The translations under genes and the position numbers were made by a program. From Caldifarciminota bacterium UBA3073 (GTDB lineage: Bacteria > Hydrothermota > UBA3073), in the NCBI GenBank assembly GCA_002366725.1, contig DFBT01000046.1, positions 1,131 through 21,365 on the forward strand: 20,235 nt of DNA, read 5' to 3'. The notes below the pieces were generated by a model. The model searched no databases. It saw nothing but the letters and a program-made list of their open reading frames with translations, and was not told the origin of the DNA. Within the stretch, counting starts at the first letter, position 1; the number at the start of each line of letters is the position of its first letter. Below, one piece after another: positions 1-7,651 of the stretch.

Positions 1-1
1 A

Positions 2-916
2 TCTATGGGTGATTTTGTTGCATTCCAATCCTATCTTATGATACTCGTATGGCCCATGATCGCCATAGGATGGGTTATCAATATCATAGAAAGGGGTTCT
101 GCTTCTATGGGAAGGATAAATAAATTACTCGATGTCTCTCCTGAAATAAAGGATACGGGTAAGGCAAAGATTAAAACGATAAGGGGACTGATAGATATGA
201 AGAGTGTATTTTTCTCATATAATGGAAAACCCATTCTGAAAAATATAGACCTTTATGCGGAACCAGGCAAAAAAATTGGCATAGTGGGCGGGATAGGTTC
301 TGGAAAGTCTACACTTGTTGCACTTATTGCGAGGTTGTACGAGGTAGAAAAGGGTGAGATATTGTTCGATGGCGTACCCATAAGAGAAATTCCCCTGAAG
401 ATACTGCGGAGGTCAGTCGGATTTGTACCCCAGGATGTCTTCCTATTTTCTGATACGATAAGGGAAAACATAAGGTTTGGGAACCCAAATGCTACCGATG
501 ACGAAATAGTAGAGGTGGTGAGATTGTGCGGGCTGTCCGATGAAATTGAAGGATTCCCCAAGGGACTTGATACAGTTGTTGGTGAAAGGGGACTGTCTCT
601 CTCGGGAGGACAGAGGCAGAGGATAACCCTCGCGAGGGCAATAATCAAAAACCCGTCGATACTTATACTCGATGACGCGCTCTCATCTGTGGATACGGAA
701 AAGGAGGCAGAAATCATAGACAACCTCAGGGATTTTTTGAAGGAGAGAACTACATCTATAGTCTCACACAGATTGAAAAGTCTGATAGATTCTGACGAGG
801 TAATCGTTTTGCAGGATGGAGAGATAACAGAGAGGGGAACCCACCAAGAATTGGTCGAAATGAACGGTTTCTACGCAAATCTATTCAGGCTCCAGCAACT
901 GGAGGAAGTGCTGTGA
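2..916 (+). CDS. ABC exporter subunit with degenerate ATPase site (5'-partial)
   Basis: C-terminal part of a membrane-spanning ABC exporter subunit; the reading frame is open at the window edge, so the true start lies upstream. What remains is the last transmembrane helices and a complete nucleotide-binding domain. Counting from the first in-window Met at 5, I see Walker A GGIGSGKST (95-103), the Q-loop PQDVFLF (about 142-148), the signature LSGGQ (199-203), Walker B ILILDD (219-224) and the switch His in IVSHRL (255). The residue after the Walker B Asp is Asp224 instead of the catalytic Glu, the mark of the degenerate-site subunit in heterodimeric exporters such as BmrC and TM287. The next gene has the complementary defect, a non-canonical signature. 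Together they would form one active and one degenerate site. Substrate unknown; drug or lipid export is typical of the family. Confidence 0.93.
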   Translation, partial: SMGDFVAFQSYLMILVWPMIAIGWVINIIERGSASMGRINKLLDVSPEIKDTGKAKIKTIRGLIDMKSVFFSYNGKPILKNIDLYAEPGKKIGIVGGIGSGKSTLVALIARLYEVEKGEILFDGVPIREIPLKILRRSVGFVPQDVFLFSDTIRENIRFGNPNATDDEIVEVVRLCGLSDEIEGFPKGLDTVVGERGLSLSGGQRQRITLARAIIKNPSILILDDALSSVDTEKEAEIIDNLRDFLKERTTSIVSHRLKSLIDSDEVIVLQDGEITERGTHQELVEMNGFYANLFRLQQLEEVL

Positions 917-960
917 ATTAGTTTGTTAGTTAGTTGGTTTGTTAGTTAGTTAGTTAGTTG
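917..960 (+). repeat. TTAG-type 4-nt tandem repeat
   Basis: Directly after the stop of the first exporter gene, the unit GTTA/TTAG repeats about nine times with some GTTTG and GTTGG variants. Because the period is 4, TAG falls in all three reading frames within a few units. The run passes straight into the 34-bp-type palindrome at 957-985. The same junction (GTTGGTTAGTTGGAGTGACA) appears on the minus strand near 13950, so the two parts seem to travel together. Confidence 0.8.
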
Positions 961-985
961 GAGTGACACCCTTCAGGGTGTTATC
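957..985 (-). repeat. Palindromic intergenic repeat, copy 1
   Basis: Copy of a dispersed repeat with the core ACACCCTTCAGGGTGT (an inverted repeat of ACACCCT and AGGGTGT), flanked by GTTGGAGTG on one side and TATC on the other. Copies also lie at 3887-3954 (two, in tandem) and 13926-13952. The strand is given relative to the 3887-3954 copies. This copy covers the GTG at 963, an upstream in-frame start option for the next gene. Confidence 0.8.
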
Positions 986-998
986 GAGTATCCTGACT

Positions 999-3062
999 AT
1001 GTATGAAGAGGATAAAATAAGGAAAGTATCCAACCGGATAATCGTAAAAAGACTTCTTGGGTATCTGGGAAGACAGAAATGGCTCATAATTGGGGCAATA
1101 ATATTGACCGTTGTGCTCACTGGAATACAGATTTTCTTCCCTTACCTTACAAAGATGGCTATAGATGACTATATAATCTCCACCGTCCAGGTCATACACC
1201 CCAGTGAAAAAGACATAGCATTAATTAAATCATTTAAGCCGGAGGCACTCATAAGGTTGGATGAGGAACACTATGCGATAAAATCAAACACGGTAGCATT
1301 GCTCCCCTCCACATTCGTACGAGAACTGTACGGTGAGGGGAGACTCCAAAGAGAAAAATACTATCTCTTTAAGGCACCATACGATGATGCTATATGGAAA
1401 GCGGTTGACCACAAGGAATTTGAGAATGTAAGACTACTTTCCCATAAGGGACTCAGTCGACTGAGTAAGAAAGAAATATTAACACTTCGAAAAAGTGATG
1501 TGAAGGGGGTAAAACATATTGCCTCCATATTTCTTGTGCTTTTAGTTTTTCATCTTGGTTTAACCTTTGTCTCAATATTTGCTCTCGCATATGTGGGACA
1601 GGCAGTTATGCATCGTATACGAGAGAATGTATTTATCCACCTTCAGCGTTTAAAACTTTCATTCTTTGACCGCATGCCCTCTGGAAGGCTCGTAACAAGG
1701 TCGACAAACGATGTAGAAAAAATAAATGAGTTTTTCACGGATGTATTGACCGGTCTGTTTCAGGATGTATTCCAGTGTATAGGAGTTGTAGTTGTGATGC
1801 TCCATCTCGAGTTAAGACTTTCATTGGTATCTTTTATCGTCATACCATTGATAGCCGTGGTTGTGTCGATATTCAGGGTAAAGGTGAGAAAGGTTTATCA
1901 AAGGGCAAGACTCCTACTTGCCAGGTTGAATTCAAAAATATCGGAGAGTCTAAATGGAATAAAGGTTATTCAACTATTTAACCAGGAAAGAAGGATAAAG
2001 GAAACTTTCGGCAGCGTAAACGAGGATTACTACAAAACCAATATGCAACAGATATTGACATATGGTGTATTCAGACCAGTTGTGGATATTCTTGCTTCTG
2101 TGGCTATGGCACTTGTTTTATGGTATGGTGGAGGACAGGTAATACAGAGTGCCGTAACTCTGGGTGTACTTGTCGCATTTCTCTCGTATGTAAATATGTT
2201 CTTCAGACCGATAATGGATATATCCGAAAGATTTAATATAGCAGAGGAGGCAATGGCAGCTTCTGAACGCGTATTTACACTCCTGGACACAAAAGAGGTA
2301 GAAGAAAATAGGGGAAAGATAAGAAAGCAAAGATTAGAGGGAAGGATAGAGTTCAGGAACACATGGCATAGATATGAAGAGGAGTGGGTTTTGAAGGATG
2401 TGAGTTTTGCAGTGAATCCGAAAGAACGGGTGGCAATAGTTGGCCCCACGGGGGCGGGAAAGACATCCATAATAAGCCTGCTCCCAAGGTTCTACGAACC
2501 CGAAAGAGGACAAATCCTCGTAGACGGCGTGCCCATTTCAGAATACGACATAAATTTCCTGAGGCAGAATATAGGTATAGTCATGCAGGATGTATTTATA
2601 TTCTCCGGCAGTATAAAAGACAACATAAGACTGAACAATCAAAGTATAAGCGATGAAGATATAAGCAGGATGGCAGAGTATGTGAATGCCCACAAGTTCA
2701 TAGATAAACTCCCTGGTAGATACGACACAGACGCAAAGCAAAGGGGGGCAAGATTTTCCATAGGTGAGCGGCAGCTTCTTGCATTTGCAAGGGCACTCGC
2801 GACGAATCCCACAATTCTCATCCTTGACGAGGCAACCTCCTCTGTAGATTCAGAGACAGAATCTCTCATACAGGATGCAATAGCGAAGCTGCTGAAGGAG
2901 AGAACAAGTATAGTGATAGCCCACCGGCTATCTACCATAAAAACGGTAGACAGGATACTCGTGATAGATAAGGGAAAAATAGTGGAGGAGGGAACGCACA
3001 GTGAATTGATAAAAAAGAAGGGCATGTATTACGCCCTCTATAGATTACAATATATGAAGTAG
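999..3062 (+). CDS. ABC exporter subunit with extracytoplasmic insert (BmrD/YheH-like)
   Basis: Full exporter subunit of 687 residues, longer than the usual 580-600. The extra length is an insert of about 115 mostly hydrophilic residues between TM1 (about 29-51) and TM2 (about 174-198), where BmrD-type subunits carry their extracellular domain. The nucleotide-binding domain has Walker A GPTGAGKTS (482-490), the Q-loop MQDVFIF, Walker B LDEA with catalytic Glu611 and switch His642. The signature is FSIGERQ (586-592) instead of LSGGQ, which pairs with the Asp224 defect of the preceding gene. The active site would use this subunit's Walker motifs and the partner's LSGGQ. I chose ATG 999 because GTG 963, the other option, lies within a dispersed repeat; neither start has a clear ribosome site. 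The stop is 11 bp from the convergent amidohydrolase gene, with no visible terminator. Confidence 0.93.
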   Translation: MYEEDKIRKVSNRIIVKRLLGYLGRQKWLIIGAIILTVVLTGIQIFFPYLTKMAIDDYIISTVQVIHPSEKDIALIKSFKPEALIRLDEEHYAIKSNTVALLPSTFVRELYGEGRLQREKYYLFKAPYDDAIWKAVDHKEFENVRLLSHKGLSRLSKKEILTLRKSDVKGVKHIASIFLVLLVFHLGLTFVSIFALAYVGQAVMHRIRENVFIHLQRLKLSFFDRMPSGRLVTRSTNDVEKINEFFTDVLTGLFQDVFQCIGVVVVMLHLELRLSLVSFIVIPLIAVVVSIFRVKVRKVYQRARLLLARLNSKISESLNGIKVIQLFNQERRIKETFGSVNEDYYKTNMQQILTYGVFRPVVDILASVAMALVLWYGGGQVIQSAVTLGVLVAFLSYVNMFFRPIMDISERFNIAEEAMAASERVFTLLDTKEVEENRGKIRKQRLEGRIEFRNTWHRYEEEWVLKDVSFAVNPKERVAIVGPTGAGKTSIISLLPRFYEPERGQILVDGVPISEYDINFLRQNIGIVMQDVFIFSGSIKDNIRLNNQSISDEDISRMAEYVNAHKFIDKLPGRYDTDAKQRGARFSIGERQLLAFARALATNPTILILDEATSSVDSETESLIQDAIAKLLKERTSIVIAHRLSTIKTVDRILVIDKGKIVEEGTHSELIKKKGMYYALYRLQYMK

Positions 3063-3073
3063 TGAGCTACTCT

Positions 3074-3868
3074 TTATTTCTCTTCAATTGCGTATAAGTC
3101 CTCTCTCCTGTCGCTCAATACATCGTTTTTCTCCGTAACCATCTTATTCTTGGCTTCACCGGGATCACATTCGACAGTCCATATTCCCTCAACCCTCTCC
3201 CCCACCCGAATTAGAATATTTCCTTTTGTTCCCACAACCTGCGACCTTCCCGTAAATTCAACACGCCTTTCTTCCCCGGCGCGATTCGCGGTAATTATAA
3301 AGACCCTGTTCTCAATGGCCCTCGTAACCATAGCATCCTGACAATATTGAAAGACGAGGTTTGCGGGGTGTGCGATAATCTGTGCCCCTTTGAGCGTAAG
3401 GATTCTCCAGGGTTCTGGAAATATCCAATCGAAGCAAATAAGAAGACCTACCTTTACCCGACTGCCATCGAATTCCACATCAAATACGGGAAATCCCGTA
3501 TCTCCGGGGGTAAAAAAGAGTTTTTCCCTGTCGAACAGATGTGCCTTACGGTAGATTCTGGTCTCACCCATGGGGGACAAAAGACAGGATGAATTATAGA
3601 GCTTCTCCCCCATTTTCTCTGCCAAACCGAATACAAGAAAGAGATTATTATCTCTCACAATGGGGGTGAGATACCCTACCGTGGGACCAACCATTTCCTC
3701 GGCGACTGTTTCAACTTCCTTCTTATCCTGGAATACATACCCTGTAAAGCAGAGCTCTGGTAAGACTATAAAGGCGTTTTTCTCCCTTGAAAGCATTTCT
3801 CCCACTCTCTCAAGGTTCCCTTTTTTATCTCCAAAAACTGGATTGTATTGTAAAAAACCTATACGCAT
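3074..3868 (-). CDS. Carbon-nitrogen hydrolase (nitrilase superfamily)
   Basis: 264 residues, a normal length for a one-domain nitrilase-superfamily amidase. The catalytic triad is visible: Glu38 in LPELCFTGY, Lys108 in YRKAHLF and Cys145 in LICFDWIFPE. These enzymes hydrolyse C-N bonds in amides, carbamoyl compounds or nitriles through a Cys thioester, in the cytoplasm. The CFDWIFPE block resembles N-carbamoylputrescine amidase and related amidases, but I cannot assign the substrate. The start ATG is preceded by AGGTGAG at close spacing. It lies 129 bp downstream of the cpgS-like gene on the same strand, separated by a heptad array and two tandem palindromic repeats, so co-transcription is possible but not shown. 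The C-terminus DRREDLY is a family feature. Confidence 0.92.
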   Translation of the reverse strand: MRIGFLQYNPVFGDKKGNLERVGEMLSREKNAFIVLPELCFTGYVFQDKKEVETVAEEMVGPTVGYLTPIVRDNNLFLVFGLAEKMGEKLYNSSCLLSPMGETRIYRKAHLFDREKLFFTPGDTGFPVFDVEFDGSRVKVGLLICFDWIFPEPWRILTLKGAQIIAHPANLVFQYCQDAMVTRAIENRVFIITANRAGEERRVEFTGRSQVVGTKGNILIRVGERVEGIWTVECDPGEAKNKMVTEKNDVLSDRREDLYAIEEK

Positions 3869-3886
3869 CTCTCACCTAACAACTCA

Positions 3887-3954
3887 AAGGGTATAACACC
3901 CTAAAGGGTGTCACTCCATGAAGGGTATAACACCCTAAAGGGTATCACTCCAAC
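3887..3954 (+). repeat. Two tandem copies of a 34-bp palindromic repeat
   Basis: Two adjacent 34-bp units (3887-3920 and 3921-3954) both start AAGGGTATAACACCCTAAAG and continue GGTRTCACTCCA; they differ at only a few positions. Each holds the palindrome CACCCTAAAGGGTG or its variant. They sit between the cpgS-like and amidohydrolase genes. Single copies occur at 957-985 and 13926-13952. Confidence 0.88.
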
Positions 3955-3964
3955 AAACGAACTG

Positions 3965-4006
3965 TCATTACACATTTTACTTATCACCTATCACCTTTTA
4001 CCTGAC
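3965..4006 (-). repeat. Heptad tandem array at the cpgS 3' end
   Basis: Read on the minus strand, six successive 7-mers: GTCAGGT, AAAAGGT, GATAGGT, GATAAGT, AAAATGT, GTAATGA. The first unit encodes the last residues of the cpgS-like protein, and its TAA stop (4000-3998) spans units 1 and 2. Further TAA, TAG and TGA triplets follow. The same period and base preference recur at 7590, 12889, 13897 and 14044. Confidence 0.75.
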
Positions 4007-5326
4007 ATCTTCTCTTAACACCGTTTTTAAAAGCACTTCCTCTATATCTGGTTTTCCAATCTCCTCGAGTTCATATCTCACACGTGTATAGGGTTTTCGT
4101 ATTTTTATTATCCTCGTTATATCTATTGGTGTAGCCACCACCAACGAGTCGCAGGGGGTCTTAGTTATTGTCTCCTCGAGCTCCCTTATCTGCTGTTCGC
4201 CATAACCCATCGCGGGCAACACACTGCCAGTCGTCGTGTATTTTTTATAGGCATTTCTTATGGAACCGACTGCATATGGTCTCGGGTCTATTATCTCCTT
4301 TGCTCCAAACCTCTTCGCTGCCACAAACCCCGCACCATAGGCCATTCCTCCGTGCGTAAGTGTTGGACCGTCTTCCACTACCAGCACCCTTTTGCCATTT
4401 ATAATATCGGGATCCGTGATGGAGATGGACGAATTTGCAAATATAACCGTGGCATCTGGATTTGCATTTTTTATATTTTTATTGACTGTTTTGACATCGT
4501 CATCCTTTGCACTATCCATTTTGTTTACAACTATCACATTCGCCATGCGCAGATTTGTTTCGCCCGGATGATAGAGAACCTCATGACCAGCTCTCAATGG
4601 ATCCACAACCACTATTGAGACATCGGGTTTATAGAAGGGAAAATCATTGTTACCACCATCCCACAGTATCACATCTGCCTCCTTCTCTGCCCTCTTGAGA
4701 ATCTCACCGTAATCAACGCCCGCATATACCACCATTTCCCTGTCTATGATGGGTTCGTACTCCTCTCTTTCTTCGATCGTGCATTTCTCTCTGTCGAGGT
4801 CGTCATAACTGGCAAATCTCTGAACGACCTGTTTCTCAAGGTCTCCATAAGGCATGGGGTGTCTTATGATACACACCCTTTTGTTGTGTTTTTTGAGTAT
4901 ATCGGCGACCCTTCTTGAGGTCTGACTCTTTCCGCAACCCGTTCTCACTGCACAGACTGATACGAGAGGTTTTTGGGACTCTATCATCGTGGATTTTGGA
5001 CCGAGAAGCACAAAGTCTGCGCCGGCAGAAAGCACCGTAGATGCAATATGCATAACGCAGTTGTGCGAAACATCGCTGTATGCAAATACAACAATATCAA
5101 CACTCAGGTCTTTTATGAGATGTGTCAACTCAGATTGGGGATATATTGGTATGCCCTCTCTGTACAAACTCCCCGCGAGGACAGGTGGGTACCTTCTGCC
5201 TTCAATGTCTGGTATCTGGGTTGCGGTAAACCCCAAAACCTCATATTCTCTGTTGTTTCTGAAAAACACATTGAAATTGTGAAAATCTCTTCCCGCCGCA
5301 CCCATGATGATCACTCGTTTGGGCAT
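3998..5326 (-). CDS. cpgS: Cyclic 2,3-diphosphoglycerate synthetase-like P-loop GTPase-fold protein
   Basis: 442 residues, the full family length. In methanogens cyclic 2,3-diphosphoglycerate synthetase closes the cyclic phosphoanhydride of 2,3-DPG using ATP, giving a thermoprotective and phosphate-storage solute; bacterial homologues are widespread and less well defined. Visible elements: an N-terminal Rossmann-like nucleotide-binding region (MPKRVIIMGAAGRDFHN, 1-17), a P-loop VRTGCGKSQTSR (127-138), a WDGGNNDFPFY block (222-232), and NKMD (268-271) like a guanine-specificity motif. The family is often annotated simply as GTPase. Start ATG 5326 has TGGAGG about 4 nt upstream. A TTGACT-17-TATACT promoter 385 bp upstream gives a long leader holding three hairpin repeats. 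The last residues and the stop fall in a heptad array. Confidence 0.85.
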   Translation of the reverse strand: MPKRVIIMGAAGRDFHNFNVFFRNNREYEVLGFTATQIPDIEGRRYPPVLAGSLYREGIPIYPQSELTHLIKDLSVDIVVFAYSDVSHNCVMHIASTVLSAGADFVLLGPKSTMIESQKPLVSVCAVRTGCGKSQTSRRVADILKKHNKRVCIIRHPMPYGDLEKQVVQRFASYDDLDREKCTIEEREEYEPIIDREMVVYAGVDYGEILKRAEKEADVILWDGGNNDFPFYKPDVSIVVVDPLRAGHEVLYHPGETNLRMANVIVVNKMDSAKDDDVKTVNKNIKNANPDATVIFANSSISITDPDIINGKRVLVVEDGPTLTHGGMAYGAGFVAAKRFGAKEIIDPRPYAVGSIRNAYKKYTTTGSVLPAMGYGEQQIRELEETITKTPCDSLVVATPIDITRIIKIRKPYTRVRYELEEIGKPDIEEVLLKTVLREDVR

Positions 5327-5418
5327 ACAACCTCCAGTGGTGAAATCTCCACCTGAAATTAAGTACAGATTTAAATCGCTCGTAGGCTAGTGTCCTGGAA
5401 CATAAATAAGTTTACAAT

Positions 5419-5490
5419 GTCATTGCGAGGCGAAGCCGAAGCAATCTCGTCTATGAGATTGCCACGCTCCCTATGGTCGCTCGCAATGAC
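5419..5490. repeat. REP-like nested hairpin
   Basis: Outer arms GTCATTGCGAG (5419-5429) and CTCGCAATGAC (5480-5490) are perfect 11-bp complements; nested inside are GCAATCTC (5441-5448) and GAGATTGC (5455-5462) around a 6-nt loop. This two-level palindrome resembles REP/BIME elements. On the minus strand it lies in the predicted leader of the cpgS-like mRNA. Confidence 0.8.
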
Positions 5491-5548
5491 AGGTGTAAAG
5501 ATACTTCAGTTACAAGACACTGGTTACCCCGGTTGGTCACCCTTTCTA

Positions 5549-5564
5549 CCTGTCGGTAGACAGG
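5549..5564. repeat. Short hairpin repeat
   Basis: CCTGTC (5549-5554) and GACAGG (5559-5564) pair around the loop GGTA. Outer flanks GTTACCC near 5523 and GGGTAAC near 5567-5573 are also complementary, so a longer imperfect fold is possible. Confidence 0.6.
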
Positions 5565-5580
5565 CAGGGTAACGAGTATC

Positions 5581-5649
5581 GGCACTGTAAACGGTTCGGC
5601 TGAGCGGCTCGGCAGTGAGCTCGCCGAACTGCTCACCGAAGACAGTGCC
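5581..5649. repeat. Inverted repeat with internal stems
   Basis: GGCACTGT (5581-5588) pairs with ACAGTGCC (5642-5649). Inside, GTTCGGC (5594-5600) pairs with GCCGAAC (5623-5629), giving a branched fold. It is GC-rich against the AT-rich flank and is probably a third repeat-family insertion. Confidence 0.6.
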
Positions 5650-5710
5650 CCACCAAAGTCGATTACCCCCTTGCAATAGACAATTTTTGGCACCATCTTT
5701 AGGGTGAGAT

Positions 5711-5739
5711 AGTATAACATAAAACCCCCAAAAAGTCAA
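5711..5739 (-). promoter_or_regulatory. Sigma70-type promoter toward the cpgS-like gene
   Basis: On the minus strand, TTGACT (5739-5734), a 17-nt spacer and TATACT (5716-5711). The 3' half of the spacer plus the start of the -10 reads TTTTATGTTATA, shared exactly with the minus-strand promoter at 15555-15583. Transcription would start near 5704 and run through about 380 nt of hairpin repeats before the cpgS start. Confidence 0.7.
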
Positions 5740-5782
5740 GCAAAATCTATCGGCACTGGTTGCAGTGGAGATAATTTTTTCC

Positions 5783-5811
5783 TTGACAAATCCAAAGTTG
5801 TGCTGTATAAT
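5783..5811 (+). promoter_or_regulatory. Perfect-consensus sigma70 promoter of the MsbA-like gene
   Basis: TTGACA (5783-5788), a 17-nt spacer and TATAAT (5806-5811): every position matches consensus. The A of ATG at 5818 lies 7 nt after the -10 hexamer, where transcription normally begins, so the mRNA should start at or next to the start codon and be leaderless. Confidence 0.85.
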
Positions 5812-5817
5812 TCCTAC

Positions 5818-7587
5818 ATGCGTGACTTATTTAAATACCTAAAGCCATACAAGAATAAATTTATCTTCTCCATTATATTCATGCTGGGATTTGCGATTCT
5901 CTCCAGTCTCTCTTTATCACTCATCTCTCCTTTCTTGCAGAGTATATTTTACGAAAAATCCGCCCTCGGTGGTGCCGATATTTTAAATCGTTTTACAAAC
6001 TGGATACTCATTGGTTCAAAATGGAACGCCATAATAAGGCTGCAGATAGTACTGGTCTCTGTATTTTTGCTTAAGGGAGTATTCGGTTATTTCCATCGCT
6101 ATCTTGCCGTTGCCACAGAGGAAGGCGCAATACAAAATATAAGAAGGGATATGATAGAGCATATATACTCACTCTCACTCGATTATTTCCACAGAACGAA
6201 GTCGGGGGCATGGGTCTCAAGGGTAACAAATGATATAGGGAGGATTGAGAGAAGTGTCCGTAATGGGCTTCTGGGGATAATAAGACAGATTTTGCTTATA
6301 CTTGCCTATTTTTGTCTCGCCGTCTATTTATCGTGGCAGCTTCTGGCTGTTACGGTGGTCATATTCCCGTTGATTACAAAACTCGTAAATTTTCTTGGGA
6401 AGAGACTGAGGGAACGGAGTGATACGGTTCAGGAGAATATAGGAGATGTCACATCTCAATTCAGTGAGGGTCTATCGGGTATAAAGATAGTCAAGGCATT
6501 TGCGATGGAGAAAAAAGAGACGGAGAAGGTCTTGCATTCTTCCAGAAAATACTTCAAATCTCGCATTAGATTTGAGAGGATTGGCCTCGTCGGAACGCCA
6601 CTTTCGGAACTCATAATAGCAGTCGGAATATGTGCTGTAATATCCTACGGTGTTTATCAGGTATTCAATCAATTTATTACACCCGACAGGTTTATCGTGT
6701 TTCTCGCCTGTGTCATCTCTATGATGGATCCTTTGAAGAGGATACCCGGTGCAAATGTGAATCTTCAACAGGGTATCCAGGCGATGAATAGGATCAAGAG
6801 AGTGCTGTCATTGATGCCAACCGTGGTGGAGGATGCAAACCCCGTGAGACTCTTCGAGTTCAAAGATAGTATGGTATTTAAAGATGTCTCGTTCAGTTAT
6901 AATGGTGGGGAGAATGTCATAAGGGGTATAAATCTGAAGATAAATAAGGGACAAAGCATAGCACTTGTCGGTCCGTCGGGTGCGGGTAAATCAACCATTG
7001 CCGACCTATTGATGAGATTCTACGACCCGACATCGGGTTACATAGAGGTAGACGGGGTAGACATAAGGAAGATAAGGATAAAGGACCTGAGGAAGAGAAT
7101 TGGACTCGTCACTCAGGAACCATTTTTGTTCAATGACACCGTAAGCAATAACATCACATACGGAGAGGATACGGGCGTTGAGGATAGGATTAAGTTGTGC
7201 GCAAAACTTGCAAATGCCGACGAATTCATAGAAAAACTGCCCGATGGATATGAAACAATGGTGGGTGAAAGGGGGGTAACGCTATCCGGAGGCGAAAGGC
7301 AGAGAATTGCCATCGCGCGGGCATTGTATTCAAACCCCGATATTCTCATCTTTGATGAGGCGACATCGCACTTAGACCAGATGTCAGAGAAGAAGGTGCA
7401 AGACGCCATTCAAAAAGTACTTATGGGGAGGACCGCACTGGTAATAGCACACAGGCTCTCAACCGTGAAGGACTGTACAAGAATTGTCGTCATAGACGAA
7501 GGAATGATAGTGGAGGAGGGAACGCACGAGCAACTTATGAAGAGAAATGGACTGTACAGAAAACTCGTTGAAAGGGGACTGGAGTGA
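5818..7587 (+). CDS. MsbA-like ABC exporter (lipid or drug export)
   Basis: 589 residues, the usual length of a homodimeric type IV ABC exporter. The N-terminal membrane domain (about 1-320, six helices expected) is followed by a complete nucleotide-binding domain with Walker A GPSGAGKST (385-393), the Q-loop TQEPFLFND, signature LSGGERQR (489-496), Walker B LIFDEA with Glu514, and switch His545. All motifs are canonical, unlike the heterodimer at the start of the window, so it probably works as a homodimer. Position opposite a glycan operon suggests an MsbA-type role flipping a lipid-linked glycan or lipid A precursor; that is inference from context. I place the start at ATG 5818 rather than GTG 5800, because GTG lies inside the promoter spacer. 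There is no ribosome-binding site, consistent with a leaderless transcript. Confidence 0.9.
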   Translation: MRDLFKYLKPYKNKFIFSIIFMLGFAILSSLSLSLISPFLQSIFYEKSALGGADILNRFTNWILIGSKWNAIIRLQIVLVSVFLLKGVFGYFHRYLAVATEEGAIQNIRRDMIEHIYSLSLDYFHRTKSGAWVSRVTNDIGRIERSVRNGLLGIIRQILLILAYFCLAVYLSWQLLAVTVVIFPLITKLVNFLGKRLRERSDTVQENIGDVTSQFSEGLSGIKIVKAFAMEKKETEKVLHSSRKYFKSRIRFERIGLVGTPLSELIIAVGICAVISYGVYQVFNQFITPDRFIVFLACVISMMDPLKRIPGANVNLQQGIQAMNRIKRVLSLMPTVVEDANPVRLFEFKDSMVFKDVSFSYNGGENVIRGINLKINKGQSIALVGPSGAGKSTIADLLMRFYDPTSGYIEVDGVDIRKIRIKDLRKRIGLVTQEPFLFNDTVSNNITYGEDTGVEDRIKLCAKLANADEFIEKLPDGYETMVGERGVTLSGGERQRIAIARALYSNPDILIFDEATSHLDQMSEKKVQDAIQKVLMGRTALVIAHRLSTVKDCTRIVVIDEGMIVEEGTHEQLMKRNGLYRKLVERGLE

Positions 7588-7589
7588 AA

Positions 7590-7638
7590 GTAGGCACTAA
7601 ACACTAAGGAATAGGCAGTAAGGAATAATTGGTAATCG
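7590..7638 (+). repeat. Heptad stop-rich array after the MsbA-like gene
   Basis: Seven consecutive 7-mers in exact register: GTAGGCA, CTAAACA, CTAAGGA, ATAGGCA, GTAAGGA, ATAATTG, GTAATCG. Each has TAA or TAG at positions 2-4. It starts 2 nt after the TGA stop at 7585-7587 and fills most of the 64-bp gap to the convergent operon end. Confidence 0.8.
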
Positions 7639-7651
7639 GTGGGTCATAGAG

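Larger units (their letters stand above)
5327..5817. other. Divergent intergenic control region with hairpin repeats
   Basis: 491 bp without a convincing gene, between the minus-strand cpgS-like gene and the plus-strand MsbA-like gene. It holds, left to right: the cpgS ribosome site, a large REP-like hairpin (5419-5490), a smaller hairpin (5549-5564), a third inverted repeat (5581-5649), a minus-strand promoter (5711-5739) and a plus-strand promoter (5783-5811). Short open frames across the hairpins are translated repeats without protein character. Confidence 0.8.

Noticed and set aside
963..998. GTG 963 as start of the second exporter gene
   Set aside because: The extra 12 residues would be encoded mostly by the dispersed palindrome; ATG 999 begins a normal exporter N-terminus. 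Without a ribosome site it cannot be excluded fully.
3887..3954. Possible CRISPR-like repeats
   Set aside because: Only two directly abutting units with no spacers, and single copies elsewhere; no cas genes.
5419..5649. Possible riboswitch in the cpgS leader
   Set aside because: The hairpins look like independent extragenic palindromes of different base composition; no known aptamer motif was recognised.
5524..5739. Overlapping minus-strand open frames of 71 and 89 codons
   Set aside because: They read through hairpin repeats and promoter sequence, with no protein-like composition or ribosome site.
5800..5817. GTG 5800 as start of the MsbA-like gene
   Set aside because: It lies within the spacer of a perfect promoter, upstream of the expected transcript start.
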